From: Clostridia bacterium | GTDB lineage: Bacteria; Bacillota; Clostridia; Christensenellales; Aristaeellaceae | Direction: 5' to 3' | Assembly: GCA_017428385.1 (NCBI GenBank) | Contig: JAFRQX010000019.1 | Coordinates: forward strand, 1-64,000 | Length of the DNA stretch: 64,000 nt | Part shown: positions 36,038 to 42,756 of the stretch, piece after piece | Numbering within the stretch: the first letter of the stretch is position 1 | Layout of the letters: the number at the start of each line of letters is the position of its first letter | Translations under genes and position numbers: made by a program | The notes under the pieces: model-generated | Seen by the model: the letters and a program-made list of their open reading frames with translations, nothing else | The model's database searches: none | Told to the model about the DNA's origin: nothing

Positions 36038-36050
36038 GGGAAGGAGCACA

Positions 36051-36079
36051 TTGACAAAAGAACGTTCCGGTGATATGCT
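36051..36079 (+). promoter_or_regulatory. Promoter of the Xer-like recombinase
   Basis: A perfect TTGACA and TATGCT are separated by 17 bases. Transcription would start near 36086, a few bases before the 34-bp palindrome. Confidence 0.75.
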
Positions 36080-36093
36080 GTAAACAGATTTAT

Positions 36094-36127
36094 AACTATT
36101 CGCTAAACCACAGTTTTACGAATAGTT
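36094..36127. repeat. 34-bp dif-like palindrome at the recombinase leader
   Basis: Left arm AACTATTCGCTAAAC and right arm GTTTTACGAATAGTT pair at 13 of 15 positions around a 4-base CACA centre. Size and layout resemble a tyrosine-recombinase core site. It sits 53 bases before the recombinase start codon. An autoregulatory operator is the main alternative. Confidence 0.6.
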
Positions 36128-36180
36128 GGCCCTTAAAAGATCCTTTTGATTCATCAACAGGGCTTGGGAGGCTGTTTCTG

Positions 36181-37278
36181 ATGGCTGAGCACGTCAACCG
36201 TTACAGAGAAGAGATGGATGCTAAACGCATTCTGCAGATTCGTGATATCACCCGCGAGCTCCCTCAGGCCTGCGGTGATTTTCTTCGTTCGATTGCTATA
36301 TCCACCAGCACGCTGACCAGGCTGGCATACGCTATCGATCTGAACACATTTTTCTCCTTTTTACATGATGAACGTGTTCAGTTCGCCGATAAGCCCCCCA
36401 GGCTGATGAACGACAATGACCTCGAAAAACTGGACAGAACGGACATTGTCGCCTACACCGAATACCTGACCTACTATTTAAAAAGTACGGATGATGATTC
36501 GGTACCTAACAAAGTATATGTCAATCATGAACTGGCAATTAAAAGAAAGCTTTGCTCCATTCGCTCATTCTATGATTATCTTTTCAAAAACCAGCGTATT
36601 TCCTCCAATGTGACTGAGCTTGTTCCCCTCCCCAAGATTCACGAGAAGCCCATTATCCGCCTGAACAAAAATGAAATGTCCCGGATGCTTGAACTGGCCC
36701 AGAGCGGTGATCAATTGACAGATCATCAGCAGAAATTCCAGAAAATCACAGCAAAACGGGATTATGCTATCCTTTCCCTCTTCCTCGGAACCGGAATCCG
36801 TGTCAGCGAGTGCGTGGGAATCAATATCGGAGATGTGGACCTGGAAAACAACGCCTTTATTGTCACCCGGAAAGGCGGCAATCAGGTAGTTCTGTATTTC
36901 CCGCCTGAAGTCGCTGAAGCCCTTGCGGACTATCTGCAGGATCGTTCCCGTATGGAGCCTGTGGATGGTCATGAAGACGCCTTGTTCCTGAGCCTGCAGC
37001 GCAAAAGGATCACACAGCGGGCGGTACAGAACCTGGTCAAAAAATACGCGGCTGTGGCCGCGCCGCTCAAATCCAAGATCAGCCCGCATAAACTGCGGAG
37101 CACCTATGCTACAAACCTTTATAATGAGACAGGCGATATTTATCTTGTCGCGGACGTGCTGGGCCATACCTCTGTGGATACAACCAGAAAACACTATGCT
37201 GATATGACCGACGCAAGACGCCGGATGGCAGCGGAACACGTCCATCTGCCCGGGGATCCTGATTTCCGAAAGGAATAA
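36181..37278 (+). CDS. Tyrosine recombinase, XerS/XerC-like
   Basis: The 365-residue protein has a SAM-like N-terminal core-binding domain (about 30-140) and a catalytic domain with the full set of active-site residues: R207 in GTGIRVSE, K231 in TRKGGN, H303 and R306 in SPHKLRSTYAT, H329 in LGHTSVD and Y339 in KHYADM. Length and single-chain style resemble the streptococcal XerS more than XerC/XerD. The ATG at 36181 has GGGAGG nine bases ahead. A promoter and a dif-like site lie directly upstream. Roles include chromosome-dimer resolution or integration of a mobile element; the missing xerC between trmFO and hslV fits the first. Confidence 0.85.
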   Translation: MAEHVNRYREEMDAKRILQIRDITRELPQACGDFLRSIAISTSTLTRLAYAIDLNTFFSFLHDERVQFADKPPRLMNDNDLEKLDRTDIVAYTEYLTYYLKSTDDDSVPNKVYVNHELAIKRKLCSIRSFYDYLFKNQRISSNVTELVPLPKIHEKPIIRLNKNEMSRMLELAQSGDQLTDHQQKFQKITAKRDYAILSLFLGTGIRVSECVGINIGDVDLENNAFIVTRKGGNQVVLYFPPEVAEALADYLQDRSRMEPVDGHEDALFLSLQRKRITQRAVQNLVKKYAAVAAPLKSKISPHKLRSTYATNLYNETGDIYLVADVLGHTSVDTTRKHYADMTDARRRMAAEHVHLPGDPDFRKE

Positions 37279-37290
37279 TGACCTGTTCCT

Positions 37291-38907
37291 TTATTTCTTC
37301 ATCAGGTCCAGAATGCGTTTGGTAAGCTGTTTGATTTCGCTGTTTGCGTGTCCCTTCAGCTGTTCCGTATATCTTTCCAGCGCGGATACAGCCGCCCTGA
37401 GATCTGTATAAGCCTTATTCTTTTTATCCTTTGCTGCCGATGTACTGCTTCCGGATGCAGAGGATTTCTTTTTGATCACAGGCTCCGTCAGGCGGATCCA
37501 CTCCCCTTTCAGGAGATCAAATTCGGAGCCTGAATACGGAGCAAGAGACTGGAGTCCCATGTTTTCCTGCACATAGGAGGCAAAACCGGAACAGGACAGG
37601 TCATCTCCATGATTGACAAACACATAGGAAGGCTTCTTTTCGAAAGAAGACAACCATCCAATGAGGCCATCCCTGTCCGCATGTCCGGAAATCCCCTGAA
37701 GCAGGGCTATCTGGGCTTTAACGTCAATTTCCTCACCGAGAATTTTAACGGATTCCGCTCCGTCATAGATGATCCGGCCCAGCGTTCCATTGGCCTGGTA
37801 GCCGACAAAAAGAATCGTATTCCGGCTGTCCCACAGGTTATGCTTCAGATGATGACGGATCCGTCCGCCTTCACACATTCCGCCGGATGAAATGATTACT
37901 TTGGGCGTTTTATCGGTATTCAGCGCTTTTGATTCATCTGAGGAAACAGTTGTATACAGTCCGTCAAACCAGATAGGATTCTGGCCTTCAGCCATGATTT
38001 CCCTTGTCGGCGGGTCCAGGCATACCTGGCTGCACTGAAGGAACACAGCTGTGGCTTCATTGGCCAGCGGACTGTCCACATAAACAGGAAAAGATTCATA
38101 TTCCGGAAGCAGGTGTTTCTGCTTGATTTCCCGGAAAAAATAGAGCAGTTCCTGCGTTCGGCCGACTGCGAAGGAAGGAATAATCACACTGCCTCCCCTG
38201 CCGAACGTTTCCCTGAGTATCTCTGTGAGTGCCGGTATGGGCGGATTGACCGTTTCGTGGATCCGTGTGCCGTAAGTCGATTCAATCAGCAGATAATCCG
38301 CCTCTTTTACCGGCTGCGGGTTATTAATGATCGGTTGATCAAGATTGCCCACATCACCTGAACACACGAGTTTCCGCCTTTCCCCGCGGTCTTCCAGGAA
38401 CAGCTCCACAAAAGAAGAGCCGAGCAGATGGCCCGCATCGGAAAAGCGGGTGGAAAGGCCTTCATCCACCATATATATTTCTCCGTATTCACAGGGCTTG
38501 AATAAGTCCATCGTCTCGGCAGCATCTTCACTGGTATACAGCGGTTCCACAACCGCCCCGCTGTGCCGGAGGTTTTTCTTTGTTTCATAGGCAGCGTCAG
38601 TTTCCTGGATATGGGCACTGTCAGCCAGCATGATGGAACAAAGGTTTTCTGTCTCCGCCGTCGCGTAGATCGTTCCCCTGAATCCTCTTTTATACAGCAG
38701 CGGCAGCATGCCGGAATGATCAATATGGGCATGGGTCAGAAATACATATTCAATCTGTCCCGGAGCAACCGGCAGTTCCTCCATGACAAAGTCGTTTTCG
38801 CCCTGCTCCATGCCGCAATCCACAAGGAAATAACGGTTATCCATCCATTCAACAAGTGTACAGCTGCCTGTAACCTGATGCGTGGCACCGATAAAAGTGA
38901 TTTTCAT
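37291..38907 (-). CDS. Beta-CASP metallo-beta-lactamase-fold RNase
   Basis: The 538-residue protein has the MBL motifs HTH-type LTHAHIDHSGMLP, an Asp in SDAGHLLGSSFVEL, the beta-CASP domain with DSPLANEAT and SSGGMCEGGRIRHHLKHNL, and the RMM-domain end KAQIALLQGISGHADRDGLI. This is the YSH1/CPSF-like mRNA 3'-end processing type rather than RNase J. An added C-terminal tail (about 460-538) is Lys/Ser-rich and helical. It probably processes RNA in the cytoplasm. AAAGG is 11 bases ahead of the ATG. It stands alone, convergent with the recombinase. Confidence 0.92.
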   Translation of the reverse strand: MKITFIGATHQVTGSCTLVEWMDNRYFLVDCGMEQGENDFVMEELPVAPGQIEYVFLTHAHIDHSGMLPLLYKRGFRGTIYATAETENLCSIMLADSAHIQETDAAYETKKNLRHSGAVVEPLYTSEDAAETMDLFKPCEYGEIYMVDEGLSTRFSDAGHLLGSSFVELFLEDRGERRKLVCSGDVGNLDQPIINNPQPVKEADYLLIESTYGTRIHETVNPPIPALTEILRETFGRGGSVIIPSFAVGRTQELLYFFREIKQKHLLPEYESFPVYVDSPLANEATAVFLQCSQVCLDPPTREIMAEGQNPIWFDGLYTTVSSDESKALNTDKTPKVIISSGGMCEGGRIRHHLKHNLWDSRNTILFVGYQANGTLGRIIYDGAESVKILGEEIDVKAQIALLQGISGHADRDGLIGWLSSFEKKPSYVFVNHGDDLSCSGFASYVQENMGLQSLAPYSGSEFDLLKGEWIRLTEPVIKKKSSASGSSTSAAKDKKNKAYTDLRAAVSALERYTEQLKGHANSEIKQLTKRILDLMKK

Positions 38908-38934
38908 GGCTCACGAGACCTTTCATTATATTAT

Positions 38935-38963
38935 TTGCAAAAAGATAAGACGACCGATATAAT
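38935..38963 (+). promoter_or_regulatory. Rightward promoter across the Cys-rich gene
   Basis: TTGCAA and a perfect TATAAT are separated by 17 bases on the + strand. It would run antisense over the 38984-39181 gene to the GNAT-methyltransferase pair. Confidence 0.6.
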
Positions 38964-38983
38964 AAATGAGCTGTACAGCCCTT

Positions 38984-39181
38984 TCAGGAAAGACTGTTAC
39001 GGCTGTCGTTTTCCTGTTCAAGCATGATGCCGTCAATATTGATGCCCCGGTATTCAGCATCTCCCCTGACACATTTCATGCAGTTGTCGCAGATCTTTTC
39101 CGGATCGAGATCGCAGCGGTCACACTCACCGCAGCCTATACACTCCCTGTCGTACAGCACACACTGCTTATGCACAGCCAT
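38984..39181 (-). CDS. Cysteine-rich 65-residue iron-sulfur/zinc miniprotein
   Basis: The 65-residue protein has eight Cys, seven in two CxxC clusters: C14-xx-C17-xx-C20-xx-C23 and C31-xx-C34-xx-C37, plus C7. This ferredoxin-like spacing suggests Fe-S or zinc binding, but one cluster lacks the usual trailing CP and the protein is too short for a standard 2[4Fe-4S] ferredoxin. AGGAGGTG is nine bases ahead of the ATG at 39181, a strong sign it is translated. Similar small proteins occur in Clostridia without known role, to my knowledge. Confidence 0.75.
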   Translation of the reverse strand: MAVHKQCVLYDRECIGCGECDRCDLDPEKICDNCMKCVRGDAEYRGINIDGIMLEQENDSRNSLS

Positions 39182-39245
39182 CGTCCGGAACACCTCCTGT
39201 TTGACCTATTATACATTGTGCCTGAAAGGACGGTCAAGTTTATTC

Positions 39246-39755
39246 ATGATCGAATTGCGAACCTTTACGGAGGAAGAATACCATTCGTTTTTCAGACATT
39301 ACGAATCCGATCCGATGATGGATCCTTCCCCTTTCCATTATAACAGGGAGCAGATTTCCCGGTCCTATGCCTATAATCATGACGGATACAGGGATGACTA
39401 TGTCCATTTCGGTATTTTCCGGGACAACCAGCCTGTCGGTTCCTTTCAGCTGAAAAGAATGAACCGGGAGAAAGGTGTCTGCGAGTTCGGCATTATCCTT
39501 CAGAATGACAGCTGCAAGAACCGTGGAATCGGCACCGAAGCAATCCGTCTTGGTATGGAGGCCGCCCGGGATCTGTACGGCATGAAAACCCTGATCGGCG
39601 ATACAATGGGAAGAAATAAAAGAATGATTCGGGTTTTTGAAAAACTGGGATTTCAGTTAACCGAAAGAATTCCAGCTTCCTTTGAACTTCCGGACGGTCA
39701 GAAGGAAGACCGGCTGGTATACAAAATCATTCTGACGGAGGAGAATCCAAAATGA
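39246..39755 (+). CDS. GNAT-family N-acetyltransferase
   Basis: The 169-residue protein has a GNAT core: beta strands around FGIFRDNQPVGSFQLKRM, the acetyl-CoA-binding Q/RxxGxG/A region NRGIGTEAIRLGM and a C-terminal NKRMIRVFEKLGFQLTER typical of RimJ/RimL-like enzymes. It acetylates an unknown amine substrate, perhaps a protein N-terminus or small molecule. There is no clear Shine-Dalgarno near the ATG at 39246. It overlaps the methyltransferase gene (ATGA). Confidence 0.85.
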   Translation: MIELRTFTEEEYHSFFRHYESDPMMDPSPFHYNREQISRSYAYNHDGYRDDYVHFGIFRDNQPVGSFQLKRMNREKGVCEFGIILQNDSCKNRGIGTEAIRLGMEAARDLYGMKTLIGDTMGRNKRMIRVFEKLGFQLTERIPASFELPDGQKEDRLVYKIILTEENPK

Positions 39756-40930
39756 TTCCTACCATACAGCTTAAACCCGGCAAGGAAAAACGTGTGTACA
39801 CCCTTCACCCCTGGATCTTCAAAAGCGATATCGATAAAGAACTGAACGGTTGTGCCGCCGGGGACATTGTGGATATCATCAGTTCCAAAGGCAGATTCCT
39901 GGCCAGAGGATACTATAACCCGAACAGCCAGATTGCCCTGCGGATCATGACCTACAATGAAGAGGAAGCAGTGGACCGCGCCCTGATTTTCCGCAGAATT
40001 CATGAAGCCGTGGAATACAGGCGCACCTTTGCGGATCTGAAAAGCTGCCGTCTTGTTTTTGCCGAAAGCGACAGGCTGCCGGCGCTTATTGTCGATGCCT
40101 TTGATGACGTTCTGGTGCTGCAGTGCCTGGCGCTGGGTATGGAACGGTTTAAAAAAGATATTGTGGATGCGCTTGTGGAAGAAGTGCATCCACGGGGCAT
40201 CTGGGAAAGAAATGACGTACCGGTCCGCAAACTGGAAGGTCTTGAAATGTGCACCGGTTTGCTGTACGGCGAAGTACCGGACCGAGTACAGATGTGCGAA
40301 AACGGCGTCAAATTCTGGGTTGATGTGAAAGAAGGCCAGAAAACCGGCTTTTTCCTGGACCAGAAGGAGAACCGTGCCGCCATTGCTCCCTTTGTGAAGG
40401 GGCAGAAGGTACTGGACTGTTTCACCCATACCGGATCCTTTGCGCTGCATGCGGGGCATTACGGCGCCTCTGAAGTGACAGGCGTGGACATCAGCGAATT
40501 TGCCTGTGAATGCGCTGCCGAAAACGCTGCGCTGAACCACCTGGAAGACAGGGTACATTTTGTGGCGGCGAACGCGTTTGATCTTCTTTCTGAGCAGAGC
40601 CGCAAAGGCGAAAAGTATGATGTGATTATTCTGGATCCCCCTGCCTTTACCAAATCACGCAATGCTGTGGACAGTGCGCTGAGGGGTTATAAGGAAATCA
40701 ATCTGCGCGCCATGAAAATGATCCGCGAAGGCGGATATCTGATCACCTGTTCCTGCAGCCAGCATGTGCTGCCGGAAGTGTTCAGGACGATGGTGCTTGA
40801 CGCGGCAAAAGACGCAAAAGTACTGCTCAGGCAGGTAGAATTCAGGACACAGGGAAAAGATCATCCAATCCTGCCCTATGCCCGTGAAACCGAATACCTG
40901 AAGTGCGGTATATATCAGGTTTTCAGATGA
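39752..40930 (+). CDS. Class I SAM-dependent rRNA methyltransferase (RlmI-like)
   Basis: The 392-residue protein has an N-terminal PUA domain (about 1-75), an EEHP-type RNA-binding middle domain and a C-terminal Rossmann fold with FTHTGSFALHAGHYGASEVTGVDIS and the catalytic-motif LDPPAFTKS. This matches the RlmI/YwbD group that makes m5C in 23S rRNA. Its start overlaps the GNAT stop, so the pair is translated together. Confidence 0.9.
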   Translation: MIPTIQLKPGKEKRVYTLHPWIFKSDIDKELNGCAAGDIVDIISSKGRFLARGYYNPNSQIALRIMTYNEEEAVDRALIFRRIHEAVEYRRTFADLKSCRLVFAESDRLPALIVDAFDDVLVLQCLALGMERFKKDIVDALVEEVHPRGIWERNDVPVRKLEGLEMCTGLLYGEVPDRVQMCENGVKFWVDVKEGQKTGFFLDQKENRAAIAPFVKGQKVLDCFTHTGSFALHAGHYGASEVTGVDISEFACECAAENAALNHLEDRVHFVAANAFDLLSEQSRKGEKYDVIILDPPAFTKSRNAVDSALRGYKEINLRAMKMIREGGYLITCSCSQHVLPEVFRTMVLDAAKDAKVLLRQVEFRTQGKDHPILPYARETEYLKCGIYQVFR

Positions 40931-40954
40931 GATGACAGATCAGCTGTTTTTCGA

Positions 40955-41851
40955 TCAGCTGTCATAACCGAGATTCTTCAGATCGGACGCATTGTTGCGC
41001 CAGTCAGGACGGATTTTTACCCACAATTTCAGATTGATGTGAGTATCCATCAGTTTTTCAATATCGAGCCGTGCTTCAGTACCGATGGTCTGAAGCATGG
41101 TTCCGTTTTTACCGATAATAATACCTTTATGGGCAGCCCGTTCACAATATACGGTGGCGTTAATCTCAGTCAGTTTATCACTGAGCGCCTCAATCTTCAT
41201 GATTTCCACACCGATACCGTGAGGGACTTCATCCCGAAGATGACGGAGCGCTTTTTCACGGATAATCTCTGCACACAGGATCCGTTCCGGCTGGTCCGTA
41301 ATCATATCCTCCGGGAAATACTGCGGTCCTTCCGGCAGATGGTTTTCCAGGCTGGTAATCAACTCTTCCACGCCGTCTCCGGTCCTGGCGCTCACAGGAA
41401 TGATCTCCTCGAAGCCCGTATCCGCCGCTTTGGCCGTAGCCGCAAGAATCTGCTCCGGTGTCGCCAGGTCGATCTTGTTCAGCGCCAGGATAACAGGAAC
41501 CTTTTTCTCCTTCATTCCCTCTGCAACGCGCAGATCATTCTCCGTGATATGGGTAACGTCAAAAAGCACCAGCACAGCATCCATGCCGTCCATGGCATCA
41601 CGGACAGAGTGCATCATATATTCCCCGAGTTTTGTCCGGGGATCATGGATACCGGGCGTATCAAGAAAAACAATCTGGTGTTCAGGTCTTGACAGGACGC
41701 CCATAATCCGGCTGCGGGTAGTCTGAGGCTTGCTGGATACAATCGCGATTTTTTCCCCGATCATTCTGTTCATCAGAGAAGATTTCCCCACATTGGGTCT
41801 GCCAATGATGGTTACAAATCCCGAATGATAATTTTTGGCTTTCTGATTCAT
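40955..41851 (-). CDS. era: GTPase Era
   Basis: The 298-residue GTPase has P-loop GRPNVGKSSLMN (about 18-29), DTPGIHDP, NKIDLA, and a C-terminal KH domain (about 205-298) ending with the GKNGTMLQTIG motif. It binds 16S rRNA during 30S assembly. I chose ATG 41851 with AGGAGAG six bases ahead; an earlier ATG at 41869 overlaps the upstream gene stop. It follows the ybeY-cdd fusion by 14 bases. Confidence 0.97.
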   Translation of the reverse strand: MNQKAKNYHSGFVTIIGRPNVGKSSLMNRMIGEKIAIVSSKPQTTRSRIMGVLSRPEHQIVFLDTPGIHDPRTKLGEYMMHSVRDAMDGMDAVLVLFDVTHITENDLRVAEGMKEKKVPVILALNKIDLATPEQILAATAKAADTGFEEIIPVSARTGDGVEELITSLENHLPEGPQYFPEDMITDQPERILCAEIIREKALRHLRDEVPHGIGVEIMKIEALSDKLTEINATVYCERAAHKGIIIGKNGTMLQTIGTEARLDIEKLMDTHINLKLWVKIRPDWRNNASDLKNLGYDS

Positions 41852-41865
41852 AGGTTCTCTCCTGT

Positions 41866-42756
41866 TCAATGTTCCATGCTGTGAGGACCGAAACCCTCAG
41901 GAAGCAGTTCCTTCAGTGTTTTTTCCTCGACATGATCGTCCCATGTGACAAGGATCCGCAGATCCGGGGCAAATTCATTGAGCACCTGCCTGCACGCACC
42001 GCAGGGCCAGGCTTTGGTTTTTGCGGAAATTGCCAGCACATCAAAAGAACGAACGCCTTCGCTGACTGCCTTGAAAACGGCCGTCCTTTCTGCACAGTTC
42101 GTGAGGCCGAAGGAAGCGTTTTCCACATTGCATCCTGTAAAAATCCTGCCGTCTGTGCTGTGAAGCGCAGCCCCTACAGGATAGGAGGAATATGGTGAAT
42201 AGCTTCTGGTCATGGCTTCCCTGGCTTTGGAAAGCAGGAGCTGATCATCCACAGCATCAGTCTCTTCCCTGCTGACGGACGCTGCTGCAAGAATCTTTTC
42301 CTCCATCGCTCTCATCCTTTCCTTATCGGATTCCTCTATATGATCATATCCCATCAGATGGCAGATGCCGTGAACCAGGAGATATACTGCTTCTCTTTTA
42401 ACGGTATGGCCGTATTCCCGGGCCTGAGCAATCAGATGAGGCACAGAAATAAACAGATCACCGAGAAAAGCGGCATCATACTCATCATCGTATTCCTGCC
42501 TGAGCAGCGTTTCGCTTTCGCCGGCTGTTTTGCCCTCCGGATAGTTGACTGAAGGAAAAGAAAGCACATCCGTTGAACGGTCAATTCCCCTGTACTGCCT
42601 GTTGATATCCGCAATCATGGCGTCATCACACAGGCATACAGTAACGGCACAGGGAATGGTCACGTTTTCACATTTCAGGCAAAGGTCGGCTGCTGTCTGC
42701 ATTCGTTCCATAATGGCAGAATCAATCTCATTACGGACGTCCCATTCAATCAGCAC
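41866..42756 (-). CDS. YbeY-cytidine deaminase fusion
   Basis: A single 296-residue frame joins two enzymes. The N-terminal part is the endoribonuclease YbeY (about 1-160), with metal-binding HGICHLMGYDH (His129, 133, 139 by this start). The C-terminal part is a cytidine deaminase (about 170-296), with the zinc motif CAE (C221, E223) and PCGAC (C252, C255). YbeY matures 16S rRNA; Cdd converts cytidine to uridine. In Bacillus the order is ybeY-dgkA-cdd-era; here dgkA is absent and the flanking genes are fused in frame. I chose GTG 42756, which has GAGGAG seven bases ahead; ATG 42771 is the alternative. Confidence 0.9.
   Translation of the reverse strand: MLIEWDVRNEIDSAIMERMQTAADLCLKCENVTIPCAVTVCLCDDAMIADINRQYRGIDRSTDVLSFPSVNYPEGKTAGESETLLRQEYDDEYDAAFLGDLFISVPHLIAQAREYGHTVKREAVYLLVHGICHLMGYDHIEESDKERMRAMEEKILAAASVSREETDAVDDQLLLSKAREAMTRSYSPYSSYPVGAALHSTDGRIFTGCNVENASFGLTNCAERTAVFKAVSEGVRSFDVLAISAKTKAWPCGACRQVLNEFAPDLRILVTWDDHVEEKTLKELLPEGFGPHSMEH

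Noticed and set aside
36181..37278. Reading the recombinase as a prophage or ICE integrase
   Set aside because: No phage, conjugation or excisionase genes are nearby; the dif-like site and housekeeping-type context fit a Xer role better, though integration is not excluded.
37269..37292. AAAGGAA/TTCCTTT hairpin between the recombinase and beta-CASP genes, considered as a terminator
   Set aside because: Short A/T-rich stem with no T-run; too weak to report as a feature.
40932..40965. Inverted repeat ATGACAG/CTGTCAT between the RlmI-like gene and era, considered as a terminator
   Set aside because: Stem is only seven bases with a 20-base loop and no T-run after it, so termination is not supported.
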